A stretch of DNA of 24,622 bases from Ectocarpus siliculosus (GCA_000310025.1 FN649734.1:4748915-4773536), one strand, 5' to 3'; positions 12,145 to 20,578 are shown, counted from the stretch's first letter. A program made the numbers and translations. Notes: generated by a model not told the origin, from the sequence alone.

Positions 12145-14922
12145 TCTTTGATCCGAAGGATAGTGTAGTCTCCCCCATGATGCCCCCTCACGAGGTCCCA
12201 GTTTAATGGCATTTAGAAGTGTTTTGTGTTTTCAACCGCGCTAAGACTGACGTCTTGTGATTGGTCAGCCGGTTAGCGCGGTCGATGCTGATAAAAAAAA
12301 AAAAAAACACACACACATACAGGGCACGCAAGAGTTCAGGCGAATCGCACCTAGGTCGGGGGTCGTCGATGGAATGTTTACCCCGACTGCTTGTGCGCAG
12401 ATTAGCATGAATACGGAACATGGGAAACGCGAGGAACGAATCACTCGCGAGGGAAGAAAAAACTCCCTCTCATCAACCTTTATATGGCAGAACAACAGCA
12501 GTCGGATAACAAGCCCGCCCTAGCCCACACCCAAGCGCGGCTTCGCTGCTCCTTCTGGGCGACGCGGAAAAAGAAAAGGCTGACAAAACACTGAGCAATA
12601 GGCATATACAGACTCGAAATGAGCCCAGAAAACTACCCGGCAGGCGTTTTTCGCTATTCACTGCAAAGACTTAAAAAAAAAAAACACATCCCTTCGACTG
12701 CTGTGGTAGTATCTCCAACAGGCGTCTTACGTTCGGTATCGTACGTACACTTGTGCACAATATGGCTACATATTCTTGGTCTATCTGGTTTGTTTAGAGC
12801 GCCAAATGAGGCCGTGAAGACTATTGGTCTACCTACCGCAAGATTTTGCGTCCTATGGCACCCGAGTGCGATCGTTTTCTACACCGTTTCTTCGCTTCGC
12901 ATTTTATCGCAGCCCCTGTGCTAGAACACACCGATCGGTGCCCATCTCTTCTTCCACAGATGAAGAGTCCGGGACAGATTACCAATGCATTCATGAAAGT
13001 ATTGTATGATCACCATCTTGAATTTTTGCGGTTCCCCGAGCAGCATTTATTGCAGCGATATCTCCCCTGTGGGCAACAGGCTGTCGTTCTTCTTGATAAT
13101 TTGCGCGCATCCACCCCTGTGGTAAATAGTAAATAACCCCATGGATGCCAAACTACCCACGGGTGCAGAGACACGCACAATTATGGCATGTTTTAGGCCA
13201 ATACAAGGGGGCTCCGCCTGCACCACCCCCTGCGCTAAAGCCCACGTATAAGCATGAGGGTAGGATAGAGGCTAGCAGGAGTGCCCACGGTAGAGACGAA
13301 GGTTGACGATTGCGTGATGGAAATGATGTACAATCGTGGGTTCGATCTAAGATGGCGGTGTGACAAAGGCCCTCGATCCTCTTGTACCGGAGCCCCCTCC
13401 AATAAGGTATCCTCTGATATTGGAGCCATGACTATGCGTCAATATCGTAGATCATGGGTGGGGGCCTGCTGGCCATGTGGTGACCCGAGTTTTCTGGCAC
13501 GAACGCAGTGGGATGGCGCGTCTCCGGCAGCGACTGCCGAACAGCTTCTCACGTACGGCAGTTGCGGCCCGCAAACGTAAACTAGGCTTGGGTCTTCGCG
13601 CGAAAAATAAGATAAGTAGACTGACAAACACACCTTTTCCAGCTGTTGATCCTACGCTAAACTCTATATAATAGTTTATAATGAAATACCTATGCTCGAC
13701 GGTGGTGACGAAGTAAGAAAAATTGAGCCTCGACGCCAAGTTGGCGTTTCTTATTCGCCGGCCGCACCTGCTGTAGAGCTTGGTGGAAAACAGAGATCGA
13801 TTCGCTATGCCATACAGTAGTAGTACCAGGTACATGTATTAAGAAGAAAAATTAAACTCTTAACACTGCACACAGACGTCAACCCCTCCCATTCCCGAAC
13901 TGGGTGTGGACGATGTACCTCGAACGGGCAAGTCATTTCGCCGGTACAACGGTAATTGTACCTTCAACCCATCCCCTTCTACAGCAGTGGTTGTATCTCG
14001 AACAGGTAGTGCTTCTTTGATTGCACGCATAATTCCCAAAAAAGAGGCTGCTGATTGCCTTCTGGCAAAGAAGTCTACGGGCGTTTCAACGCAGCAGGTG
14101 GGTACCAACGCGCCGAAGCTTGATCCACTCCCTCTTTGGCCCCCGACAACATACTTGTGCTTGCCGTAAGAGGGACGTAGATATCGCTATGGCACCCCCC
14201 GCTGGAACGATTTTCAAAGCCAGATTGAGGCGGAGATATGGCTGTGGCACTCGCCGCTGGAACGATTTTCACAGCCCGACTGCTCCACGACCAAGATCGT
14301 GCCAGCACCGACAACGGTGGCTTTGGAAACACCTCGCCGAGGGCTTTCCGTAGGGGCCCTTTCCGCAGCACCCCGTTGGTTATGGAGCAATCAAGCGTTG
14401 AAAGTTCAGGCAAGGTCTAGCGGTGGTGCCATCTCTCCGCCTCTTACGGGTAGACACCATGAGGTGGTGTTACGGAGGTGGTGTTGCTGGGATGCCGACA
14501 AGCAGCTGTCAGAGGCGCGGGTGCTCTTGCGAGCGATAAGCGACCATTCCCGTCCAACGTCGACGATGACATCGAGAGTTGTAGTTTTAGAGAGTAAACA
14601 TAATGTCACAGATAGGCTACCCGTTCGAGATAAACCCCAGTCGAAAGGGATGTGCTGAAGTCTTTTTTCAAAAATAAAAGTATCATCGGCGTAACAGCGA
14701 AACAGCATTCCCTGCTTGTCAAGCCATGCCGGAAGCAGTGAGACACCGCGAAGCAAGCATCAACACCGTGGATGGCAACCACAAACAAAAAAAATGAATT
14801 TTCTTGTGTGGGGACAGGCCTTCCGCCGCCTCGCTCACCTTTGGAGGGTGTGGCGATGCGCGCCGTGGTTGTGGCGGAAGTGCCGCCGCGATCAATCTGA
14901 AGTCATCGGTGCGGTCGGTCAT
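6200..14922 (-). CDS. SED5: Syntaxin 5/Sed5/SYP31-family Golgi Qa-SNARE, complete, nine exons
   Basis: A tail-anchored Qa-SNARE expected to act at the cis-Golgi in ER-Golgi and intra-Golgi membrane fusion. Exons: 14922-14839, 11992-11845, 11411-11302, 10383-10276, 9643-9517, 9169-9021, 7715-7593, 6984-6866 and 6359-6200. All eight junctions keep frame, giving 375 residues and a TGA at 6202-6200. Order of parts: N-peptide MTDRTDDF (1-8), Pro/Ala-rich spacer, Habc bundle (about 50-180, including EKLxKL-type helix ends and RGLFNDPVAEIN), Gly/Pro-rich linker (193-242), poly-Q (265-273), SNARE motif (about 285-350, zero-layer Gln at 317) and a hydrophobic C-terminal anchor (354-375). LFNDP, the N-peptide and SSNR just before the anchor identify the Sed5 branch rather than plasma-membrane syntaxins. 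Introns range from 347 to 2,846 bp. The family is recognised with high confidence; individual acceptors in low-complexity stretches (exon 2) are less certain. Confidence 0.9.
6690..6765. repeat. CAA/CGACAA-type microsatellite in syntaxin intron 8
   Basis: Degenerate ACAACGACAACGACAACAACG array, flanked on both sides by further CAA/CCA-rich sequence (about 6590-6830). Confidence 0.85.
6866..6984 (-). CDS. SED5: Syntaxin exon 8: first half of SNARE motif
   Basis: Encodes GYLESRSSAVQEVEGHI, then AELGLIFNKLATMLQDQREM. The Gln of QDQRE is the ionic zero-layer residue (position 317), so the Qa identity is intact. It starts after TTATGCAG in phase 0 and ends in phase 2 at GAAAG|GTGTGG. Confidence 0.95.
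7049..7151. repeat. Direct repeat pair in syntaxin intron 7
   Basis: TCTACGATACGAGATGGATT occurs at 7049-7068 and again at 7131-7150, each followed by TRTTGT. The spacing is 82 bp; the sequence between is only weakly similar. Confidence 0.9.
7593..7715 (-). CDS. SED5: Syntaxin exon 7: poly-Q linker before SNARE motif
   Basis: Opens with VTSYPEAEQE and contains eight Gln in a row (mixed CAA/CAG) followed by FMQMQLASGNQ; it ends in phase 0 at AATCAG|GTGCGT. A Gln-rich stretch just before the SNARE helix is also common in SYP31/STX5 relatives. Confidence 0.88.
7788..7872 (+). repeat. Dispersed repeat family, copy A
   Basis: Shares ACCCATCCCCTTC, GTATCTC, TTTGATTGCA and CAAAAAAG in order with copy C at 13967-14046. 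It lies in syntaxin intron 6, about 70 nt before the exon 7 acceptor on the transcript. Confidence 0.7.
8098..8262. mobile_element. MITE-like element A in syntaxin intron 6
   Basis: 165-bp element bounded by a perfect 17-bp terminal inverted repeat (TCCCTGTTTAAGACCGC at 8098-8114, its complement at 8246-8262). It has subterminal GGCCGGT motifs, no coding capacity, and internal similarity to element B at 9679-9854. Just to the left (about 8013-8060), an inverted piece resembles its right interior, so the full structure may reach 8013. No clear target-site duplication is seen. Confidence 0.75.
8829..8881. repeat. (CCA)n(ACA)n microsatellite in syntaxin intron 6
   Basis: About ten CCA units followed by about nine ACA units. 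Confidence 0.95.
9021..9169 (-). CDS. SED5: Syntaxin exon 6: Gly/Pro-rich linker
   Basis: Lies between TTTTTTTGCAG and CAGGGCAG|GTGGGA. It encodes a low-complexity GGGQGANGGPPPGG-type linker. It has no family signature by itself; it is required because exon 5 ends in phase 1 and exon 7 starts in phase 0, and this exon fits exactly 1-to-0. The long G/C homopolymer runs make sequencing or assembly error possible here. Confidence 0.75.
9370..9500. repeat. CAA/CGACAA-rich simple sequence in syntaxin intron 5
   Basis: Degenerate CAACAA and CGACAACGATAA repeats fill the 5' part of the intron as transcribed (TTG-rich on the minus strand). Confidence 0.85.
9517..9643 (-). CDS. SED5: Syntaxin exon 5: end of Hc helix
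   Basis: Encodes TFKNVLQQRSNNLKAQKDHR, the Sed5 F(K/Q).VL..R..N.K....R signature, followed by a linker ending PPPAYRPL. It ends in phase 1 at GCTAG|GTGAGG. The acceptor is CCCAACAG. Confidence 0.92.
9679..9854. mobile_element. MITE-like element B in syntaxin intron 4
   Basis: 176-bp element with a perfect 20-bp terminal inverted repeat (GGCCCTCAGTAGTGCCGGTT at 9679-9698, complement at 9835-9854). It contains several GTGCCGGT motifs and a duplicated TGGTATGCTCGTC. The interior resembles element A (GCCGGTGTTTTC; ATTGTGCCGG followed by GCTC). No ORF. The right end lies in intron 4, about 36 bp upstream of the exon 5 acceptor on the transcript. Confidence 0.85.
10276..10383 (-). CDS. SED5: Syntaxin exon 4: Hb/Hc region
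   Basis: 36 codons between TGCTCCAG and AAG|GTGTGT. It encodes NHSVNVVGQLKMEL, corresponding to the family HS..VV..LK..L helix that leads into FK.VL. Confidence 0.9.
10440..10610. repeat. CT-rich simple sequence in syntaxin intron 3
   Basis: Mixed TCTC, TCTG and TCTGTC tracts over about 170 bp. On the transcribed strand the tract is purine-rich (GAGA, GACAGA). Confidence 0.9.
11302..11411 (-). CDS. SED5: Syntaxin exon 3: Ha/Hb region
   Basis: Opens after CGTGGCAG and encodes VQQRGLFNDPVAEIN and VIKQEMQDLN, the most diagnostic Sed5/SYP31 block (family form: LFDDP...EI..L...IKQDI..LN). It ends in phase 0 at TCGCAG|GTATGA. Confidence 0.93.
11845..11992 (-). CDS. SED5: Syntaxin exon 2: Ha helix
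   Basis: Encodes an Ala/Gly-rich stretch, then GEFHSAASSIAKSIH and SQKLEHLTK, matching the Sed5 first helix. It ends in phase 1 at the consensus donor GTGAGT (11844-). The start after GTCGCAG is my choice from phase; the sequence before GEFHSAA is low complexity, so a later acceptor is possible. The single T left over joins TG of exon 3 to give the expected Leu. Confidence 0.85.
12111..12141. repeat. (AC)n microsatellite in syntaxin intron 1
   Basis: About 15 AC units; GT-rich on the transcribed strand. Confidence 0.95.
12235..12282. repeat. Short inverted repeat in syntaxin intron 1
   Basis: ACCGCGCTAA (12235-12244) is the exact complement of TTAGCGCGGT (12273-12282). GACTGAC and GGTCAG continue the pairing imperfectly. 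The right arm plus the following A run and CACACA also resembles 1620-1655 (GCGCGGTCGATGC), suggesting a small dispersed element. Confidence 0.6.
12664..12724 (+). repeat. Dispersed repeat family, copy B
   Basis: AAAGACTT, an A run, CACATCCCTTCGACTG, then GTATCTCCAACAGG. The AAAGACTT-CACATCCC-TTCGACTG order matches copy D at 14668-14617 on the other strand. Confidence 0.65.
12846..13136 (+). other. Unassigned open frame of about 95 codons in syntaxin intron 1
   Basis: A plus-strand frame ending TAA encodes a fairly normal-looking composition with GQITNAFMKVLYDHHLEFLR and QQAVVLLDNLRAS. I do not recognise a family. It follows repeat copy B, lies antisense inside an intron and has no good ATG at its upstream end, so it is most likely a transposon remnant or chance frame. 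Confidence 0.25.
13967..14046 (+). repeat. Dispersed repeat family, copy C
   Basis: ACCCATCCCCTTCTACAGC, GTTGTATCTCGAACAGGTAG, then TTTGATTGCACGCATA and CAAAAAAG. This is the most complete copy and overlaps a short plus-strand frame without stops. Confidence 0.7.
14180..14281. repeat. Tandem duplication of about 55 bp in syntaxin intron 1
   Basis: GATATCGCTATGGCAC and GATATGGCTGTGGCAC begin two copies that both continue CGCTGGAACGATTTTCA and AGCC-GA. Confidence 0.85.
14617..14756 (-). mobile_element. Reverse-transcriptase fragment (YADD box) and repeat copy D
   Basis: On the minus strand the frame from 14756 encodes WLDKQGMLFRCYADDTFIFE, containing the RT catalytic YxDD motif as YADD (14693-14682). 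It then reads KRLQHIPFDWG, which is repeat copy D. Only the palm motif C region is present; no upstream RT blocks occur before syntaxin exon 1 (14839). It is a fragment of a retroelement of uncertain class; YxDDTF resembles LINE or Penelope-like enzymes more than LTR elements. Confidence 0.6.
14839..14922 (-). CDS. SED5: Syntaxin exon 1: Sly1-binding N-peptide
   Basis: The ATG at 14922-14920 starts MTDRTDDFRL, the conserved DRT-(E/D)-F peptide by which Sed5 proteins bind the SM protein Sly1. The exon ends in phase 0 at CCAAAG|GTGAGC. No in-frame ATG is needed upstream, because the family N-peptide begins at or next to the initiator Met. Confidence 0.9.
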
Positions 14923-17136
14923 TTTCCCTCTCAAGCTGATCGCTGATGCTCCGGGTGCTCTGTACGGCTGCTGCTGCTGCTGCTGCTGCTGATGCTGTTG
15001 TTCCTGCTGCCTCTTCTATAAGCGGATGCCTATAATGCCCGTCCGTTCTAGCTCGAAGGCCTCCACTGTGTTGACGACGTGGGGCGTCTCCTCGTGTGAA
15101 GTATAGCACTACTACTGTGGCACAGCCTCCTCTGTCTGTGCCGTGTACCCTTGCTTTGAGATGCTCCGCGTCTAGCTGTCCTATTCCACGTAAATAGAAT
15201 ACCGTCCGCCTCTTTCGCTAGCGCCGGGAAGAGGAGCCCTGCTCCCACGACCACCTTCACGAGCAAGATAGAGAGAAAGAGCCCTGGAACAGCAGTGAAG
15301 CAAGAAGCCCAGAGTAGTCTTATGTTATCCCCTCTCGGCAGTGACACGATGCGAAGCCGCACCCCAGCACCCCGCACTTTTGTACGTATTTGCTGCTGTA
15401 GCTGTTCCGGAAGAGTTTGCTGGAGATGGAGCGCAGAAGACAAATCGATAACACGGGTGGTAACCTATCTCTCCTTCGAGGTGCCACTATCGCCCCCAAG
15501 ACAAAGAGCCCAATAGACTCGCTGCAGTTGGTGATATACACCGCGCAGGAGCAAACGTGTGCTGTGCTGCGGAAGCCGGCTCAGAAACCATAGGTAGGGA
15601 CAATCTGGGCTATTATATTTTTTTTTGCGAAAGCCGCAGAATCATTGCGTGGTATCCCTACCCTGTGTGCTTCCCTCTACAATTAATTGTCCGACCTGCG
15701 GGGACTCGGACCCTACCACCGCAAGTGGACAGCTACCTCTCACCACGGACCAGTCAGCAGTACAGTATGGATTTTAGAAGGTGCTGAGCAGAGGTCGGGG
15801 CGTTTTTCTCGTATATGCTCACACTTCACACAACAATAGAGACAGACGTGAGACGTTGTGTTCGGAAATGGACCCTTGTATGTAACCCCCCGCCGGAGAT
15901 ATTTTTGAAGTCGAAGTCCCACAGCCGTACTCAGCGTGCATGCGCTCGTGCGCTCTGCTTTGCGTGCAAAGAGATGTTGCACTTCGACTTTCCACCCCCT
16001 CCGTCTTGCTTTCGTCGTGTAGGGGTGCACCACAGGTTGTTGCAGCATGCAGCAAAATTTCGCTGGGAGACGTTGAAAATACGCAATACAGCAGCAGCAG
16101 CAGCAAGTAGTGGGGAGCCAAGTGTAGCGGCCCCCACCTACAGCAGTGTCACGACGAGATGTTGCCGCTATTGAAGGCAGGTCGCTAAACCGAACTACCA
16201 GTTATATTGCAGTTATACTACCGGGGGTGCGGCGGTGCGTGGTTTTGTGGTCACTAATCAGGGCATGGCGCTAAACAGGGACAAACCGCCCGCCCACCGT
16301 AAGCTGTTCTGCGGCTGAGAACGCATAATAATAATAACCGTGTAGAGACGCAAAGCCTCCGCCTTGTGTGCCCTTTTCGATTGGCGATCTCCGCGTACAT
16401 TATACTGTTTTTTTATCCGTCTGGCGTTGCTGTTGTCAGCAGCCACAACTCAACAAAGATGGAGCACGCCACTACTTGCTACAGTACACGATACCAGACG
16501 AGATACTTGAACACGGTACAGAAGCAGCGACCTTCCCGTCATTTCTGCACGCTCGGCCAGAGATTTCGAGACCACCGTCTACCTTCTGCTCGGAGAGACT
16601 AACCCAACCGTGTCGCCTTCTGGAAAACTTGACAAAAAACAGCTGGCAACTACAAAGAAGAACGGAAAAACCTCTGCAACACAAGAATGCCAGGCCGCCC
16701 CGTCCTCGTCAGCTTTACAAGCCCACGTCTATCGTTTCAGGAGTTCAAGAGGCATTCCCATCTCCCCCCTCTCCCCCCTCTCCCGGTCTCTCTGGTTCTT
16801 AATCCATGTTCAACTCGAGACTTTTCATTGAGCGATGGGCTTTTGCTCGTGCTCGGTGGTTGCTGGTACATACTGCTGCGGCCAATGGCACTCCCTCCGA
16901 CAACTGGGTAGAGAGAGATCGGAACGTTTTTTAATGTGAAGACAACAACAACAACTCCCTCCGACAACAGAGCAATCGAAAACCACCACAAGGCCGCTAC
17001 CCACCCCCACCATCTGCCGTTTCGACCGAACCGGCACCGTTTCTGTGTGTCGCCGTTCTTTGTGGCCCATCCTTCCCCTGCACGCGGTTCTTAACTCAGT
17101 TTTTCTAAAAACATTTTATGATCATGTTGTAAATTT
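14923..17136. other. Intergenic region between syntaxin 5' end and helicase 3' end
   Basis: About 2.2 kb with no supported gene. It should hold the syntaxin promoter and 5' UTR at its left end and the helicase 3' UTR at its right end. Open frames in either strand (for example 15048-15443 minus and 16368-16802 plus) lack recognisable domains and look like chance. Short GCAGCAGCAG and CT-rich tracts occur near 16090 and 16760. No TATA box or RNA gene is convincing. Confidence 0.6.
14967..14991 (-). repeat. (CAG)8 triplet tract upstream of syntaxin start
   Basis: Eight CTG units on the plus strand, CAG on the transcribed strand, 45-70 nt upstream of the syntaxin ATG. It lies where the 5' UTR or core promoter should be. 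Confidence 0.85.
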
Positions 17137-17865
17137 TTAAGTTGCTGCCTGCATGTACGTGCTTGTCTCGATCGTGTCCGGCAGCTCGGGGATGTCCACC
17201 TCGAAGCGGGGCTGCACTTCCTCCAGCTTCTTGGCGTCAGACTCCGTCGATACGAACGAAATAGACAGACCCTTGGTGCCGAACCTGTCGAACGGAAAGA
17301 GGGAGACACACAGAGAGAGAGCGAGTGTTTGCGTGATACAAATAGAACAACGAATTGTTGAGCGCAAAAGATACAGCGACAAACATCGGCCTGATCGGTA
17401 CTGCAAGCTGTTGGCAGTATACACACTTCGATAAAGGAGGAGAAAAAAAAAGACGCATGTGTCACGGCCTTGCGGCAGTCAACATCGGCTTGAAGAAAAA
17501 TCGATGCCACGCCTACACACACCGTTGCTGCCGTTCGAAAAACGCGTACTACAACTAGGACCACGCTGGCCCTGTGCTACTGATTTCATTATTTAATATA
17601 TGCCACTCCCGGCCGTCCATTGCGGCCTACTCTCACAGACAAGGTCCGATCCAGACTCCCTGCTGAAAAAAAAAAGAAGCCGGTTCTATTCTCACCGTCC
17701 TGCACGGCCCACACGGTGGAGGTACTGGTCCGAGCCGTCGTCGCCGTCGGGGAAGTCGTAGTTCACCACGATGTTCACGCGCTCGATGTCGATGCCGCGG
17801 CCGAAGAGATCGGTGGCCACCAGGATGCGCTTCTCGAATTTCTCAAACTGCTTGTAGCGGTTGTC
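17137..17865 (-). CDS. SUB2: UAP56/Sub2-type DEAD-box RNA helicase, last two exons (5' part missing)
   Basis: Two exons, 17865-17696 and 17284-17137, join across a 411-bp intron at a split Arg codon. They encode the C-terminal RecA-like domain of an ATP-dependent RNA helicase of the TREX mRNA-export/splicing complex. Motif V is [11 protein letters not shown] and motif VI is HRVGRAGR, followed by [23 protein letters not shown] and a TAA stop. GTKGL and the (F/V)-ELPD tail place it in the UAP56/DDX39/Sub2 subfamily rather than general DEAD-box proteins. Between NYDFPD and DQYLHR it has a few extra residues (GDDGS) compared with animals and yeast. The Q motif, GKT and DECD exons are absent anywhere in the window up to 24622. 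The first exon shown starts in phase 0 after CCCTACAG. Either the upstream intron exceeds 6.7 kb and contains the mobile elements at 18525-22483, or the gene is broken. Confidence 0.9.
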
Positions 17866-17995
17866 CTGTAGGGAATGCGACAACAAATATTTACAGGATG
17901 GGGCCGGCGTAGAGTTGAGCTACATGCGCTCGGCAACTCTTGTTGAACTACTGCTTGTAAATAGCGGTTTGTCCCGCAGGGCATGCCACAACTAG
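17846..17995 (-). repeat. Duplicated helicase exon-acceptor junction
   Basis: Plus-strand 17846-17885 (exon start plus CTACAG acceptor) aligns with 17949-17993: ACTGCTTGTA, GCGGTT, GTCC-G-AGGG-ATGC and ACAAC occur in the same order in both, with a 4-bp and a 1-bp insertion in the right copy. The right copy also keeps an AG (GCAGGGCATG read on plus; CCCTGCGG on minus). It looks like an old tandem duplication of about 104 bp. Confidence 0.65.
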
Positions 17996-18524
17996 AGGGT
18001 GTACGCAAAACTGAGCTCGAGGCCTTGGGGCAGAAAACTCTTAGTTTATGCAGATAAATAGACACGACGTCGTCCTACACATGCACCACGTAGTGTGACA
18101 TAACAAGAAGTCTTATCCTTTGCGCCATCTTTGAAGGACTGGTGTACCACCCACAGACGCACCAACGACTTGTTTTGCGGTGCTTGACTTGGCATCATCT
18201 CACAATTCATCAGTCTGTTCCCTGCGTGTTGTTTGTCTGCTATCCCTCCCCCCCTTGCCTCTTACCCCCTTCCCGTGTCACGTCCTTCGGTTCCATAAAG
18301 TTAGCATCTTGCAAATAATGGTGGTATGTTCGTTCGGCCCTCATCCCCCCACCCAGAAATGTTTTCGTCTCACACGCAGTCATTGCGTACAATCACTGAT
18401 GGATCAACTCGGGCAGTTTGATCGCCAATTTTGTCATAAACATGCAGCTACACACGTATGGATGCCAAGAAAACGGAGTACGTGTAATGCGCACGGGTGG
18501 GGCATCTATCTGTGCATTGCTCAC
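17866..18524 (-). other. Helicase upstream intron, left part
   Basis: No helicase exon is visible here. Around 18383-18447 the minus strand reads CMFMTKLAIKLPELIHQ then TGA, preceded by TAG, and an open stretch continues to about 18245. This could be a decayed continuation of the zinc-ribbon gene below (such proteins often have an LP..I motif there), and the phase fits a junction from 18525. The identification is weak. Confidence 0.35.
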
Positions 18525-18607
18525 CGGAAGCCGATCATGTACGCCACGTCGTGCTCCATTAACACCCGGCGCGGTCCCTTGGGGTTCCAGCCATCAGGCG
18601 TACCCTT

Positions 18608-18612
18608 CTTCC
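18608..18612. repeat. Target-site duplication, left
   Basis: CTTCC directly before the left LTR; identical to 21648-21652. Confidence 0.85.
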
Positions 18613-18870
18613 TGTTCGTGTGAGTGCGTATGTAGTTGGATCTGTAGACGAGATGACTGTTTCAGGTGCACTGCACATAGGTATGCGTTGGGTAGTATGA
18701 CCAGAGAATGATTGTGCGGAGCCCCCACGCCAGCTGCTGTCAGCTGGCGTGCGCGTGGCACTCCCTGCTCTTTCCCCCCAACCGGGTGTGAGAGATAACA
18801 AGCATCTAAACATCAAGCACTACAATCTCTACAAAGACAACAAGGGCATACCACTTAGGGTTGACGAATA
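18613..18870 (+). repeat. Left LTR, 258 bp
   Basis: Begins TGTTCGTGTGAG and ends GACGAATA. It contains an 11-bp-stem hairpin at 18726-18751. It differs from the right LTR at TAGTTGG (TAGTCGG in the right copy) and GTATGACC (GTACGACC in the right copy). Confidence 0.95.
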
Positions 18871-18909
18871 CTCTAGAGTTTCCTTCGAAGGAGCCCCATT
18901 GCGGAGATT

Positions 18910-19560
18910 ATGCCTGGCGACACTCCAGCGAGCGAAGGCGGCGGAACCACGATCGACACGCGCGTGGCGGAGCTGTCCACGAGGCTCGAGGAGCAAAGCA
19001 AGGTGCTGTCGGCTGTCATGGAGAAGCTAGGGCAACTTCAGATGTCGCCTGCCAGGGCGGCGGGGGCAGAAGAGGGGGAGTCAAGCGGCGCTGGCAACGC
19101 CGCAGGGCGCGGAGGAGCCGCGCCGGGCACACGGTTTGGGGTGCCACCCGGTGGAGTCGGGGGAGTAGGTTCCCCGGGCCACCCATCCGCTGGCCCCCCG
19201 CTGGGAAGCAATGCGCAGGGATTTTGGATGCAGGTGGTGATGGACAAGATGTCATCGCTGCTGCAGGCAATAACAGATTGCGGAAGCCGAGGGGGGCCAG
19301 GCGGTGCTGGAAGACGCGCCGCATCCTGCGGTGGGATTGTTGGAATCTCGCCGCCAGGCAGCTGCCTATCAGAGCTGCACGCTGTAGCTGGCGTTAGAAC
19401 AGATGACGCCGCTGGAAGAGAGAGCAGCAGTAGATCGGGCACGGAAGGTGTACCGGTGCGGGCGTTTGACGTCCCTGCAAATGGTGGGTTTGGTGGGTTC
19501 CAGACGACTTTCTCTGTACGGTTGGCAGCTCTAGCAAAGGCGCTGCTGGGGGTAGCTTGA
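18910..19560 (+). pseudogene. Gag-like ORF of the LTR element, probably frameshifted
   Basis: An ATG at 18910, 39 bp after the left LTR, opens a 216-codon frame. It has a short predicted coiled coil (VAELSTRLEEQSKVLSAVME), a Gly/Pro/Ala-rich middle and VVMDKMSSLLQAI. From about 19270 the next frame (+1) looks more protein-like (Ala/Leu/Glu/Arg-rich, for example QMTPLEERAAVDRARK) and contains a TAG at 19385-19387. This suggests one indel near 19270 plus a nonsense change. No CCHC knuckle is seen. The Gag assignment rests on position and composition only. Confidence 0.45.
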
Positions 19561-19954
19561 CTGCCCCGGGCACACGGGACGAGGTGTCAGGAGGTGGAGC
19601 CTGGAGGGTAATCCTTCGGGGCCACAAATATGAGCGACCTGTTGGGACCGGCCCAGTTACAAGGCAGCAACGGGGCGGCGGCGTCGGCGGTGGAGTAGCG
19701 GGCGGCACAACACACGAGCCTGTTGATCGCGGGAAAAGTACTCGCTCCGGGAGAACTGGAGGATTGCAGTCATGGCGATTCTGGTGAACGTGGAATTGCC
19801 GCAGAGGAGCAAGGGCGACACCGCGAAATCTGCTATGCTTTTGAACGAGGGCCAACAACAACGCGGCGTTACCGCGAGGCGCTTCTTTCTGGTTGAGTTC
19901 GTGAGTGATATTGAATGATTTTGCTTGCGACGAATGATACCGAAAGTTTCTACA

Positions 19955-20560
19955 GGGGATTCGCGGTTAAGGCGTTTCCATTTTCTGATTTGGTGTTCGT
20001 AGAGTGATAGTAGCTTCGCTTACGATGATACGACCAACGATGATTTCGAAAGGGGATTCGCGGTTCAGGCGTTTCCATTCTTGAGTGTGGGTGTTTTGTT
20101 GAGCAATTGTTGTTCGTCTTTTTCGATGGTAAAATCCAGGCGTGTTATCGCGGGTGTTTCGTACGACGATGGTAATTCGGCTCCAAAAACCAGCCGCTCT
20201 ATGATGGGGATTCGCGGTACAGGCGCTTCCATTTCATGATGTCCGCGGGCGATGAAAACTTTGTCTGGGGCAGAATAAAAGGGGTACGCGGGACCAGGCG
20301 TATCAACCGAGGGGATGCAGCATAGGCGCTCCCCACAGCCGATGAAAACTTACGCACAGAGGTAAAGAGTATCTAGCGTGTCGGCTGAAGAGAAGGGGTA
20401 CACAGGATCCGGTGTATCAAAGGAGGGGATGCAGCACAGGCGCTCCCCGCGGTCGATGAAAACTCACGCACAGGGGTAAAACAGTATCCAGCGTGTCGGC
20501 TGACAAAAAGGGGGTACACGGGACCCGGTGTATCAAAAGTTGCAGACACCGGCGCAGGTG
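19955..20560. repeat. Tandem repeats inside the LTR element, first block
   Basis: GGGGATTCGCGGT followed by AGGCGYTTCCATT starts at 19955, 20052 and 20206. A related unit of about 115 bp starting GGGGTAC begins at 20281, 20395 and 20511 (last copy partial), and contains GATGCAGCA-AGGCGCTCC and GTGTCGGCTGA. Confidence 0.85.
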
Positions 20561-20578
20561 AAATTGTGCTGGCGTCCA

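Noticed and set aside
11851-12178. Leu/Ala/Cys-rich frames upstream of syntaxin exon 2
   Set aside because: They come from the CAG/GCC and AC repeats of intron 1; the in-phase acceptor at 11993 leaves them outside the coding sequence.
12473-12661. Minus-strand frame starting like a signal peptide
   Set aside because: It lies in syntaxin intron 1, does not join in phase with the N-peptide exon at 14922-14839, and has no Sed5 signature.
16368-16802. 144-codon plus-strand frame between syntaxin and helicase genes
   Set aside because: No domain, biased composition (Pro/Ser from CT-rich sequence) and no conserved motif; treated as chance.
18910-19397. Reading the LTR element as minus-strand, because a TGG lies 5 nt inside the right LTR border on that strand
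   Set aside because: The purine tract before the right LTR and the only protein-like frame both favour plus orientation; the TGG is offset and short. Orientation remains not fully settled.
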